From contig JADJUV010000029.1 in assembly GCA_016716885.1 (NCBI GenBank), positions 1 through 64,000 on the forward strand: 64,000 nucleotides of DNA, written 5' to 3'. Origin of the DNA: Candidatus Trichofilum aggregatum (GTDB taxonomy: Bacteria > Chloroflexota > Anaerolineae > Promineifilales > Promineifilaceae). A model generated the notes under the pieces. That model did no database searches. It was not told where the DNA came from and saw only the letters and a list, made by a program, of their open reading frames with translations. A program made the translations under genes and the position numbers. Positions 55,470 through 63,993 of this stretch are shown in pieces. Each line of letters starts with the position of its first letter. Position 1 is the first letter of the stretch.

Positions 55470-56196
55470 TAAATCTCCTGTAACCAACCCGCCTGTAAAC
55501 GTGCCGCCAGATCCCCCAGAGAGCCGTACCCCGTAACCTGGCTCGTATCCCCCACCTCAGCCGACCCATCGGTCAGCCAGAAAGAGGGCATGCCCAAAGC
55601 CAGCGCCGGAACCATATCATTTTGCCAATCATCACCCACCATCAACGCCTGTTCAGCCTGGCAATCAATATGGGCCAGAATTTCCTGGTAATAAGCCTGG
55701 TTGGGTTTGGTGGCATGCATTAATTCATAGCTAGTGACCAGAGCAAAGGGGTACTCACTCGGGGGCAGATTGGCCCAGCGGAGTCGTTCTTCGATGGCGC
55801 GTCGCGGGAACAGCGGATTTGTCGCCACGACGACCTGCAAACCCTGTGCAAAGGCCCATTGCACCAGGTCTACCGCTCCCGGCATCGGTTCGGTAACGGA
55901 CTGAAGGGTCGGGAATTGCTCGTGGTAAAACAGGTCAAAATGGGGTTCAACCACGGCCGGATCGAGGCCCGTACCTTGCTGAAACGCCTGCCAGAATACT
56001 TCCCGGTTGGTGCGGGTTGGGTCGGTATTGGCAATCATGGTCCGGGTTCCCAGGAGCATGTGTTGCAGAAAATGTTCTTTGTCTAGCAACGCGGCCGCGT
56101 GCTGACCCAATAAACGAAAATATTGGGGCAAGAATGAATCCATCTTGTTCCCCAAAAAGGGGTATCATCCAGATCAAAGAGAATGGCTTTTATCAT
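55469..56196 (-). pseudogene. HAD-superfamily hydrolase, one frameshift near start
   Basis: About 240 residues if repaired. The first motif lies in a separate frame from ATG 56196 (MIKAILFDLDDT), followed by a CCCC-AAAAA-GGGG run (56151-56163) after which GNKMDSFLPQYF continues in the main frame. Motif II is VVVATNPL, motif III has the Lys in HATKPNQAYY, and motif IV is MVGDDWQNDM. It is a phosphatase of the HAD subclass I. The gene overlaps the following DinB gene by one base. Confidence 0.85.
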
Positions 56197-56219
56197 GAGT
56201 TACTGCCTGAGTGGTGTTG

Positions 56220-56276
56220 GCACGTGGTGCGTGGTGCATAAAGGGTCTTTACGCATCACGCATCACGCAATTACGT
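56220..56276. repeat. GTGGTGCGTGGTGCAT / ACGCATCACGCATCACGCA hairpin
   Basis: The same words as at 1386 and 29106. Beyond it (56287-56380) are CTAACCTGGATAAACCAGAA and TCCGCAGATTAACGCC words; nothing coding. Confidence 0.65.
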
Positions 56277-56418
56277 CTTATCTCCCCCTAACCTGGATAA
56301 ACCAGAAAATTTATCCGCAGATTAACGCCGATTTTCGCTGATTAAAGAATCTGCGTTAATCCCCACAATCTGCGGTTAAACTTCTTGCCGACTGGACAAG
56401 AAGTTGACTTGGAAGGTA

Positions 56419-56760
56419 CTACTCCCCAAACAATTCACGGAAACCTGGCTTTTCGGCGGCGCATTGTGGGCAACCCACATACGGGTTAGGCACATCAATC
56501 ACGTGTTTGCTGCACCACGTCCGCACCTCAACCTTACGCCCCACCAACCCCAGGAATCCCTTTTTGACCATCCCTTCCAGAACGAGTTCAGGGCTGTTGT
56601 TGGCCGCCAGGATGGCGGGAACCGGGCAATTGGCACAATCGCGGGGTTCCCAGGGGGGGGATTGGCGGTTGGCTTGAATAAGGCGGCACTCTTGATCATC
56701 GCGGCCGCGGTGGAAATTTTGGTAGTAGAAACGGCATTCTTTGCCCGCAGGTGTACGCAT
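56419..56760 (-). CDS. Cysteine-rich hypothetical protein (zinc-ribbon-like)
   Basis: A 113-residue protein with eight cysteines in pairs: CRFYYQNFHRGRDDQEC, CANCP, CSKH and GCPQC. The last (VGCPQCAAEKPGF) looks like a zinc knuckle half, paired with WCSKHV. I do not recognise a named family. There is no signal peptide. It stands alone between repeat regions. One octamer palindrome at 56702 encodes Arg-Gly-Arg. Confidence 0.65.
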   Translation of the reverse strand: MRTPAGKECRFYYQNFHRGRDDQECRLIQANRQSPPWEPRDCANCPVPAILAANNSPELVLEGMVKKGFLGLVGRKVEVRTWCSKHVIDVPNPYVGCPQCAAEKPGFRELFGE

Positions 56761-57246
56761 AGTTCATTTACCGATGTCCATGAAGATTTGTCAGGCTGAT
56801 TATAATGCGAATTTGACCGTTGGCTATGGCTCCTGCCCGATAGATGCGACTTTAGTTGTTCTGCGTCAGCCCGCTAAAGTGTCTTAGGAATGAGAATTAA
56901 GTAACTTACAGGAGACTGGGGACGGGTCCCACATGACGAAAGTCAGACCGACGTTTTTATGACCCGCTTCACCCTCGGTTTGTCGCCGGAAACCCCACCC
57001 CTAACCCCGCCCCCAGAGGCGGGGAACTTTTCTAGGCGCAGTTTTTTGGGGCCTTCGCCCCGAAAAACCGCGCCGCTAAGGTTCCCCCTTCCCCCGGGGA
57101 AGGGGGTTAGGGGGATGGGTCTTCCGACTCAATTTACGATGGTATAGAAAACAAAAACGTCCCTCGATCTAACTTATCGAGAGACGTTCTGATTTTGGAG
57201 CCAGACACGCGAGGGTGTCCGTTCCCTCGCCCTGGTTGGGAGAGGA
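56761..57246. repeat. Intergenic repeat block shared with 54765-54850
   Basis: 56955-57130 repeats TTTTTATGACCCGCTTCACC, GTTTGTCGCCGGAAA, AAAACCGCGCCGCTAAGGTT and AAGGGGGTTAGGGGGATGGG seen in part at 54738-54850. Also an ACGTCCCTCGATCTAACTTA / TCGAGAGACGTTC hairpin (57159-57187). No gene. Confidence 0.65.
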
Positions 57247-58233
57247 TTAGGGTGAGGGCGGGTTGTGTTCGAGCAACTGATTGGTCGTTGCGATAAGGTG
57301 TTCTCGGCACGCGGCCGCATCCCAGTCCACCAGCCGCATCCCCAACAATACCCCACCCACCACCGGTGGTGCGTCCAGGCGCACCAATTCAGCCTTGGGG
57401 GCCACGGATTGAATGGTCTGGCGCATCGGGTCAATAAGCATGGGGCCACCTTTGTACAAACTACCCGCCAGAACCACCTCAAATGCCTGTTCGGTGAGAT
57501 CAAGCTGGCGAATAACCCCATTCGCCATGTCGCCCAATTGCTGACCGGCCCAGGTAATTAACTCTTGGGCCACAGCGTCACCTGCGGCCGCAGTCGCAAA
57601 AATGAGCGGCGCATGGTGAGCCGAAACATGGTAGCGGCCGCGCATCAGCCCGGCCAACAAATCTGCCGCATCCGTCGCCCCGGTCACCTGGACAAACGCC
57701 TCGGTGAGGCGGGTGGCGGGCGCACGGCGGGTCCAGGCCAGGGCCACCGACTGCAAGGCTTTGGCGACTAACTCACCACCCCCGGCGTATTCACCAAAAC
57801 TTGAACTGCCTATACTGCGCCCTTCGCGACCATCCGGGGTGCGGCCGCGGCAATTATTGCTTGTTCCGGCTACCACCACAACGCCCCAACCGGCCTTCGC
57901 TCCGGCGACCAACCCCACCAGGGTATCATTGCCAAATTCATAGACGGCGGACAAGCCTAGAGATTCGATAAGTTGGCGTTCTGGTTCACGGTCTTCCGGC
58001 CAGTCGTACCCGGCCAGGCCAAAGCCAGCCCCGGCAATTTGGGTGGGTGAGATCGCGGCCGCGCTACAAGCCTGGTTCACAATGGTATGCAACACCCGGC
58101 CCGCCTGCTCCCAACCTACCGTTTCCCAATTACCCGGCCCAGCCGTCCCTAACCCCAATGCCTGCCCCGTCTCATCGGCAATCAGGGCATGGCTCTTCGT
58201 GGCTCCTACATCTACACCTAAAAAATAGCGCAT
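57247..58233 (-). CDS. BadF/BcrA-family ATPase, N-acetylglucosamine kinase-like
   Basis: A 328-residue ASKHA-fold kinase. The phosphate-1 motif is YFLGVDVGATKSHALI, the phosphate-2 motif VVVVAGTSNNCRGR, and the adenosine motif VVLAGSLYKGGPMLI. Eukaryotic and bacterial N-acetylglucosamine kinases share this form; the benzoyl-CoA reductase activators of the family have extra Cys that are absent here. The start at 58233 (MRYFLG) is preferred over a longer frame. It lies next to a ChbG/YdjC deacetylase, favouring amino-sugar use. Confidence 0.85.
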   Translation of the reverse strand: MRYFLGVDVGATKSHALIADETGQALGLGTAGPGNWETVGWEQAGRVLHTIVNQACSAAAISPTQIAGAGFGLAGYDWPEDREPERQLIESLGLSAVYEFGNDTLVGLVAGAKAGWGVVVVAGTSNNCRGRTPDGREGRSIGSSSFGEYAGGGELVAKALQSVALAWTRRAPATRLTEAFVQVTGATDAADLLAGLMRGRYHVSAHHAPLIFATAAAGDAVAQELITWAGQQLGDMANGVIRQLDLTEQAFEVVLAGSLYKGGPMLIDPMRQTIQSVAPKAELVRLDAPPVVGGVLLGMRLVDWDAAACREHLIATTNQLLEHNPPSP

Positions 58234-58411
58234 TTTGTTTCCAAGTGACGATTTTAGATGGACAATTTTGCTTTCAACCATCCATCTAAAAACAGAAATC
58301 TATATAACTATTCACCCTCATCCCCGGCCCTTCTCCCTGTGAGGGAGAAGGAAGTTTGTCCCCTCTCCCCGGTGGGAGAGGGTTAGGGTGAGGGGCTGTA
58401 TAGATACAAAT
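58234..58411. repeat. CCCTCTCCC / GGGAGAGGG hairpins between sugar genes
   Basis: CTTCTCCCTGTGAGGGAGAAG and CCCTCTCCCCGGTGGGAGAGGG stems, and a GTTAGGGTGAGGGG word also seen at 57245. It resembles a common intergenic filler; no gene. Confidence 0.6.
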
Positions 58412-59287
58412 CTACAAGCGTAAATCCTTCCAGCCCAACACTTGCACACCCGAATCCTGAACCGTTTTCCGCCAGGCTTCACTGGTGAACAATTCATAAT
58501 CGGCCACCCGGCAACGCCAGTCTGGGGCCATGGCCCGGAGTTCGGGGGTGTCTTTCACCGGATGAATGAGGAAATAATGGAGACCCGGTGTTAGCCCGTC
58601 TAGTCGAGTTTTGGCCTCAGTCAGCCGGTCTTCGTGGGTGGTCAGGGACATCATTTCGTAACTATCCATGAGGGGCAGACCAGCCGCGGCCGCGTCGTGG
58701 AGCAAACGGGTGGAAGAGTGTTCGGGGCTGTGCCAGGACCGCCAGATGGCCGATTCGGGGTGGAAGGCGAAGGCGTTCAGCCCAAATTGCCGGGCTACAT
58801 CCAGATAGATGGGTAAAAACCGGGGCTGAAACAGGCAAAACATGTGGGTGTCCACGTGGGTCGCCTGAATGCCCGCTTGCAAACCCCGCTCTATCTGGGT
58901 TTGTAGTTCCTGGCGCACAGCCTCAACGGTGGCTTGAGCATGGGTCATGTCGGTGTTGTCGAAAAAGTAACCCGACTCGTCCATTAGACCAGAGGCAGGA
59001 TCACGGGTGGAGAGTGGCCCCCAGCGGAAGGCGGACCACTCACTATTCAGGGCCAGATGGATACCCATGTCTAGATGGGGACGGTCGGCCAGTTCACGGC
59101 AGAGGGCCGCGGCCGCAGGGAACCAGGGGCAGGGTGTCATCGCGGCCGCGGATGAAAGCAGGCCAAACTCGATCAAGTCCCGGTACGCACTGATCGACCC
59201 TTCACACATACCAATATCGTCGGCATGAAAAATTACCGCCCGATCCGTCGGGCCTAAACCTAATTTTTGCAGATAAGGATTAACCAT
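58412..59287 (-). CDS. ChbG/YdjC-family carbohydrate deacetylase
   Basis: A 291-residue deacetylase that removes acetyl groups from chito-oligosaccharides or related sugars. The metal-binding Asp pair is in VIFHADDIGMCEG, a conserved His follows in DMGIHLALNSEW, and two more lie in ATHVDTHMFCL, with LIHPVKDTPELRAM late in the fold. The start at 59287 (MVNPYLQKLG) is used; an upstream Met at 59299 is in frame. It precedes the BadF-type kinase on the same strand, implying a small amino-sugar operon. Confidence 0.92.
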   Translation of the reverse strand: MVNPYLQKLGLGPTDRAVIFHADDIGMCEGSISAYRDLIEFGLLSSAAAMTPCPWFPAAAALCRELADRPHLDMGIHLALNSEWSAFRWGPLSTRDPASGLMDESGYFFDNTDMTHAQATVEAVRQELQTQIERGLQAGIQATHVDTHMFCLFQPRFLPIYLDVARQFGLNAFAFHPESAIWRSWHSPEHSSTRLLHDAAAAGLPLMDSYEMMSLTTHEDRLTEAKTRLDGLTPGLHYFLIHPVKDTPELRAMAPDWRCRVADYELFTSEAWRKTVQDSGVQVLGWKDLRL

Positions 59288-59876
59288 AAGGCATCTCACA
59301 GGGGTGGGGTAAATAAGAAACCCGACTTTGGCGTTTAATGGACTGACCGGGGGAAACTAAGAGACTGAGAGATTAAGAGATTTCCAGGGGTCATCCAAAT
59401 TTTTGCCAGGGTCGGGTAGGAAAAAAACATGGTTCAGGTCAGCTTTACAAATTTGTAGGACGATTTAACGAAGGGTGTGTTTCATTTCGGTTGACGTTCA
59501 TCCAGTGCCTGGCACGGGGCGGCGAATGGTGTTAAGCCCAGGTTTGTCTGCCCCGTGCCAGGCACTCATTGCTCAACTCTTTTGAAACACACCCCTTAAC
59601 CAATCGCCCTACAACCTGTTAAGCACAGGTTGCCGACTTTGAACCACGCCGAAAAAACAGGAAACTTCATCTGTCATTTGAGGTGGCAGTGATGCAATCA
59701 GGGCGAGATTTTATCACGACGATTTCAATGACGCATTGGTACAGAAATTAGGCGTAAAAGGGCGTATAATTGGCCTCTGTCGTTCTCTTGTGGGGGAATA
59801 TTCGAATAAAGCACAGGCGTCACCCACCTTGTTTTCTGCACCTAAAAACAATCGTGCTTGATCATGGGGATGTTGC
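59288..59876. other. 589-bp upstream region of the protein kinase
   Basis: It holds a GAGACTGAGAGATTAAGAGA word at 59357, palindromic element family 2 copy 3 (59475-59600) and an A+T-mixed stretch at 59690-59860 likely carrying the kinase promoter. No gene is seen. Confidence 0.5.
59475..59600. repeat. Palindromic element family 2, copy 3 (core inverted)
   Basis: Inner arms AGTGCCTGGCACGGGGC (59504-59520) and GCCCCGTGCCAGGCACT (59550-59566). The core ends CCCAGGTTTGTCT, the reverse complement of the copy 1 core start. Outer arms GGGTGTGTTTC and GAAACACACCC. Confidence 0.85.
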
Positions 59877-61685
59877 ATGACCTTGAAACAGATTGACCGA
59901 TACAGCATAAAAGCGGAACTGGGGCGGGGGGGTATGGCAACCGTTTATCTGGCTCACGACCCCCGTTTTGGTCGGGATGTAGCCATTAAGGTGTTGCCGC
60001 AATATAGCACCGATGAAAACACGCGCGGCCGCTTCCAACGTGAAGCCCGTACCATCGCGGCACTGGAACATCAGGCCATCGTCCCTGTTTATGATTTTGG
60101 CGAAGACCAGGGTCAGCTATTTCTGGTCATGCGCCTCATGCCGGGTGGCTCACTGGCTGACCGCATTGACAACGGGCCGATTCCTCTGGCTGAAGCCGGA
60201 GCTATTTTGGGCCGTATCGCTTCTGCGCTGGATTATGCCCATCGGCATGGGGTGGTACATCGGGACCTCAAACCAGGCAATATTCTCTTTGACCAACAAG
60301 GGGCTTCCTATCTGGCCGATTTCGGCATTGCCAAGTTGTTGGAAGCCAAGGTTAATTTCACCGGTAGCTCCATCATTGGCACACCGGCATACATCAGCCC
60401 GGAGCAAGTACAGGGCAATGTAGCGGTTGATGGACGTAGTGACATTTATTCGCTGGGTGCCATCTTGTTTGAAATCTTAACCGGGTTGATGCCCTACAAA
60501 GCCGAAACGCCGTTGCAAGTGTTGATGCAACACGCCATGGCTCCGCCCCCCCGTATCCTGGAAGCCAACAGCGGTTTGCCCGCTTATGTGCAGGATGTGA
60601 TTGACCAGGCGATGGCTAAAGACCCAAATCAACGGTTCACTACCGCCAGCGCTATGGTAGCCGCCTTGCTCGATCCGACCAGGGCCACCCCCACGCTTAA
60701 GACGGCGCCCATCGTTCCCACGATGAAACCCCCTGTCCCTGTAGTGCCCATTAAGGAGAACAAACGCGGCCGCGGCCCTTTGATTCTCATGGGGGCTGTC
60801 TTTTTACTGGTGTTGGTAGGAGCATTCTCCCTTTCTTATCTGTTTGCCAGCGGCTTTTTTACGGCCACACCCACATCTCAGATCGCCGCCACCCCAACCA
60901 CCGCTTTACTGATAGCCGCGATAACGGAACCGTCAGAGGAAAATGAGGGAGCGACCCCGGTTGTAGATGAGGAGCCAACCGATGACGCGGCCGCGGACAA
61001 TACATCCACCCCGGAACCCCTTACCAGCCCAACCCTGGCCCCTACCTTCACCCCCTCAGCCACCCCGACGCCTACCTCAACCGTGCCGCCCACCGATACC
61101 CCCACACCCACACCACCACCGCCCACCCGCACGCCCAGCCCCACGTCTACACCCACCCTGGTGGTGCCATCCAGCCCGGGTGTCATTTACAACTTTGAAT
61201 CCGGGTCAGTCAGTTGGCGGCGCGGCGATCAGCCTCACGGCGAGTTCACTCGTTCCGCCGAACAGGTTCACGGGGGCAGTTCAGCGGGCAAACTCAGCTA
61301 TGATTTTCCCGCCGTAGTCAACAACTTCGTCGTTTTCCTGGCGCAACCCACCCTCGTTATCGGCGGCGAACCCACCGGTGTGCGGGCCTGGATTTATGGT
61401 GACAACTCCGGCCATTTTCTCAATTTGTGGATTGTGGACGCCAACAATGAAGTGCGGCAATATACCTTTGGCCGGATAAACTTTGAGGGCTGGCGGCAGG
61501 TGACGGCCTGGTTTGATGAGGAACGCGGCTGGCCCAACCAGCACATCAGCGGCACAGACGACGAAAAATTGACATTCCCGGTACGGTTGCAGGCCATCGT
61601 TTTAGATGGCTCACCGGATGAGCAGGCCAGCACGGGTATCATTTACATAGATGATATAACCGGCACAGATGATGCGATACCCTAA
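59877..61685 (+). CDS. Transmembrane Ser/Thr protein kinase with extracellular beta domain
   Basis: 602 residues. The kinase domain (about 5-265) shows LGRGGMATVYLAHD, VAIKVLP, catalytic loop HRDLKPGN (128-135), DFG (148-150) and APE-like SPE. A membrane helix follows (about 299-322), then a Thr/Pro spacer (about 330-440), then an extracellular domain (about 445-600) with YNFESGSVSWRRG and YIDDITGTD that looks like a carbohydrate-binding jelly roll. The layout parallels PknB-type receptors with a different sensor. A ribosome binding site GGGGA lies 6 bases upstream. Confidence 0.92.
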   Translation: MTLKQIDRYSIKAELGRGGMATVYLAHDPRFGRDVAIKVLPQYSTDENTRGRFQREARTIAALEHQAIVPVYDFGEDQGQLFLVMRLMPGGSLADRIDNGPIPLAEAGAILGRIASALDYAHRHGVVHRDLKPGNILFDQQGASYLADFGIAKLLEAKVNFTGSSIIGTPAYISPEQVQGNVAVDGRSDIYSLGAILFEILTGLMPYKAETPLQVLMQHAMAPPPRILEANSGLPAYVQDVIDQAMAKDPNQRFTTASAMVAALLDPTRATPTLKTAPIVPTMKPPVPVVPIKENKRGRGPLILMGAVFLLVLVGAFSLSYLFASGFFTATPTSQIAATPTTALLIAAITEPSEENEGATPVVDEEPTDDAAADNTSTPEPLTSPTLAPTFTPSATPTPTSTVPPTDTPTPTPPPPTRTPSPTSTPTLVVPSSPGVIYNFESGSVSWRRGDQPHGEFTRSAEQVHGGSSAGKLSYDFPAVVNNFVVFLAQPTLVIGGEPTGVRAWIYGDNSGHFLNLWIVDANNEVRQYTFGRINFEGWRQVTAWFDEERGWPNQHISGTDDEKLTFPVRLQAIVLDGSPDEQASTGIIYIDDITGTDDAIP

Positions 61686-61765
61686 ACGTAACCTTTCAGT
61701 TGGTTACATCAACGGATTAGGAAACAAACGGATTTTCCAGAGGTCGTTTTTAATCCCTTCCTTTC

Positions 61766-61845
61766 TTCTTTGTTCGTAGTGACCGCTTTAGCGGGCTAGT
61801 GTTAGCCCGCTAAAGCGGTCACTACAAACAAAATCTTTTTCTTGA
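61766..61845. repeat. Palindromic REP-like element, family 1 (copy C)
   Basis: TTTGTTCGTAGTGACCGCTT and AGCGGGCT, loop AGTGTT, AGCCCGCTAAAGCGGTCACT, then ACAAACAAAATCTTTTTCTT, which is shared with copy D. Confidence 0.9.
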
Positions 61846-61873
61846 AAGCCATCGCATCCCATCCTCACCCATT

Positions 61874-62305
61874 ATGAACGATTCAGCCCCCACCCCAGAG
61901 CAATTTTTGGCCGCTTACCCTGAGGAACTCCAGCGATTGGCCCAGGCCTTGCGCCAGGTGGTCAAAACAGCTTTGCCAGACGCCCAGGAAGCCGTTTATC
62001 CTGGCTGGAAGCTCATCGGCTACCGTGTGCCAAATGGCAAACGGTCCAGCTATGTCGGTTTTGTGGCCCCGCAACCGGGCCGGGTGGTGTTGGGGTTTGA
62101 GCATGGTTACTTGATGACCGACCCGGATGACCTGCTGACTTCAGGGGGGCAACAGGTGAAGGTGGTGGCGTTTAGGCCAGGGGATGAGGTGCGGCCGCAA
62201 CCGCTCATCCCCCTTATCCAACAAGCCGCCCATATCGCCCGCCTCTCCCGCGAGCAGAAACAGGCTCTTTTTTTGCAGCGACAACTTGGGGAGCGGGGAG
62301 ATTGA
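61874..62305 (+). CDS. DUF1801 domain protein
   Basis: A 143-residue YdhG-like DUF1801 protein. The signature region is ALPDAQEAVYPGWKLIGYRV, with VGFVAPQPGRVVLGFEHG downstream. Proteins of this small fold have no assigned reaction. It begins right after a REP element. Palindrome at 62193 encodes Arg-Pro-Gln. Confidence 0.85.
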   Translation: MNDSAPTPEQFLAAYPEELQRLAQALRQVVKTALPDAQEAVYPGWKLIGYRVPNGKRSSYVGFVAPQPGRVVLGFEHGYLMTDPDDLLTSGGQQVKVVAFRPGDEVRPQPLIPLIQQAAHIARLSREQKQALFLQRQLGERGD

Positions 62306-62385
62306 GAGATTAAGAGACTGAGAGATTGGGAGACTGTGTCGGTTCCAAACTTGAAACTCGAAACCTGAAACTCGAAACTCGCCCC

Positions 62386-62772
62386 ATGCATATTGAACAT
62401 ATCGCCCTTTGGACAAACGACCTGGAACGGTTAAAGACGTTCTATGAGACACATTTTGCCGCGGCCGCGGCCGCCAAATACATCAACCCGGCGAAAGGGT
62501 TTGCCTCGTACTTCCTGACTTTTGCCAGCGGGGCCAGGTTAGAATTGATGAGCAAAGAGGGGTTAGGGGATGCGGCCGCGTACCCGGCCAGCGGTTACAC
62601 CCATTTCGCCCTGTCCACCGGCTCCGTGGAAGCCGTCAACCAGCTCACCGAGCGGCTACGCCAGGCCGGTGTGCCCATGATAGACGGCCCCCGCTGGACC
62701 GGCGACGGCTACTACGAAGCCGTCATCCTCGACCCCGACGGCAACCGTATTGGAGATCACGCTCTAGAATGA
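62386..62772 (+). CDS. VOC-family (glyoxalase/bleomycin-resistance) metalloprotein
   Basis: A 128-residue protein with the paired beta-alpha-beta-beta-beta fold. Metal ligand positions are visible as HIEHIALWTNDLERLK, YTHFALSTGS, and EAVILDPDGNRIGDH. It may be a lactoylglutathione lyase-like or fosfomycin-type enzyme; the substrate is unknown. The start at 62386 removes a repeat-encoded N-terminus (ETRNLKLETRP). Overlapping octamers at 62461 encode six Ala in a loop. Confidence 0.88.
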   Translation: MHIEHIALWTNDLERLKTFYETHFAAAAAAKYINPAKGFASYFLTFASGARLELMSKEGLGDAAAYPASGYTHFALSTGSVEAVNQLTERLRQAGVPMIDGPRWTGDGYYEAVILDPDGNRIGDHALE

Positions 62773-62795
62773 AGATGCGTGGGACTCTGTGATTT

Positions 62796-63010
62796 AGCAT
62801 TTCAGCAGGTCAGCATTTCAGCAGGTCAGCATTTCAGCAGGTCAGCATTTCAGCTTGTTATAGCTGTTCAGATAAACATTTGGGATCTTAGTTCGTAGTG
62901 ACCGCTTTAGCGGGCTGGTGCTAGCCCGCTAAAGCGGTCACTACAAACAAAATCTTTTTCTTGAGCGCTATAGCTGACCGGCTGACTAGCTGACCGGCTG
63001 ACTAGCTTTT
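62796..63010. repeat. CAGCATTTCAGCAGGT tandem, REP family 1 copy D and TAGCTGACCGGC tandem
   Basis: Four CAGCATTTCAGCAGGT units (62796-62860), a REP palindrome (62890-62966), then TAGCTGACCGGCTGAC units (62970-63008) that complement the GCTGACCTGC-like left words. The gap before the next gene holds nothing else. Confidence 0.8.
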
Positions 63011-63025
63011 CCCCCAGGAGCGTCT

Positions 63026-63865
63026 ATGTCAACTCACGCCTCACTCCTTGCCGAAGTTCCTTTTTTCGCCTTGCTGGACGACGATGAGCGTACCTTCCTG
63101 GCTAACCAACTTGAAGAAGTAAGTTTTCCGGCAGGGGAAACTATTTTCAACTACGGGGATCCCGGCGGGGCCATGTACATCCTACGTTCGGGAACCGTCG
63201 AACAGTTTATTAAAGACATCACCGGCAAAAAAATTATCGTGGCGCGACCCACTGTGGGTGATTTTTTTGGGGAGCTTTCGTTGTTGGATGGGGGTTCGCG
63301 CACCACGGCTGTCATAGCTACCACGGATGTGGAAGCCTTGCTGGTGGACCGCCAAGACCTGGAACTTCTCTTACAACAACATCCTTCGGCCATTTTTGAC
63401 TTACTAGAGGCCATGGGGCGACGGTTGCGACGAACAGCTACAATGCTTCACCGCACCGCATCACGCAATGTCAACCTGGAGATTAAGCAGCAATCCACTC
63501 TCCTTGAACGCATTGCCGACCAGATCGCTGCCTTCAGTGGTAGCATCCCTTTCCTCATGATCCATGTGGTCTGGTTTGGGTTATGGATTTTCTTCAACAC
63601 CCGTTTCTCACCCGTGGAACCCTTCGACCCCTTTCCGTTTGGCCTTCTGACCATGGTGGTGTCATTGGAAGCTATTATCTTGTCTGTGTTTGTGCTTCTC
63701 AGCCAGAATCGGGAGGTAGCCAAAGACCGCTTGCGCAGTGAGATTGATTACACGGTTAACCGGAATGCGGAAATGGAGATTGCTCATCTGCATGAGAAAA
63801 TAGACTTACTCTATACAGAGTTTTTGACTCGCCTGAATAACCTGGACCCGACAAATGGCAAATAG
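63026..63865 (+). CDS. Cyclic-nucleotide-binding domain fused to DUF1003 membrane domain
   Basis: A 279-residue protein. Residues about 8-125 are a cNMP-binding domain with FPAGETIFNYGDPGGAMYIL and the phosphate cassette FGELSLLDGGSRTTAV. Then DUF1003: two membrane helices (about 170-190 and 208-230) with FLMIHVVWFGLWIFFNT, ending in a coiled tail (MEIAHLHEKIDLLYTEFL). It likely couples a nucleotide signal to a membrane process, unknown which. Confidence 0.92.
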   Translation: MSTHASLLAEVPFFALLDDDERTFLANQLEEVSFPAGETIFNYGDPGGAMYILRSGTVEQFIKDITGKKIIVARPTVGDFFGELSLLDGGSRTTAVIATTDVEALLVDRQDLELLLQQHPSAIFDLLEAMGRRLRRTATMLHRTASRNVNLEIKQQSTLLERIADQIAAFSGSIPFLMIHVVWFGLWIFFNTRFSPVEPFDPFPFGLLTMVVSLEAIILSVFVLLSQNREVAKDRLRSEIDYTVNRNAEMEIAHLHEKIDLLYTEFLTRLNNLDPTNGK

Positions 63866-63993
63866 TTGTCATGCTACTGGGTAACGACAGCGGCCGCGAC
63901 GCTTTGGTCGTTAGAATTAATTCTTATCCACCTCTTTCCATCAAATCCCGTATAATTTCCTTTAGACCCCCTTAAGTAGATGAGGTAATAACT

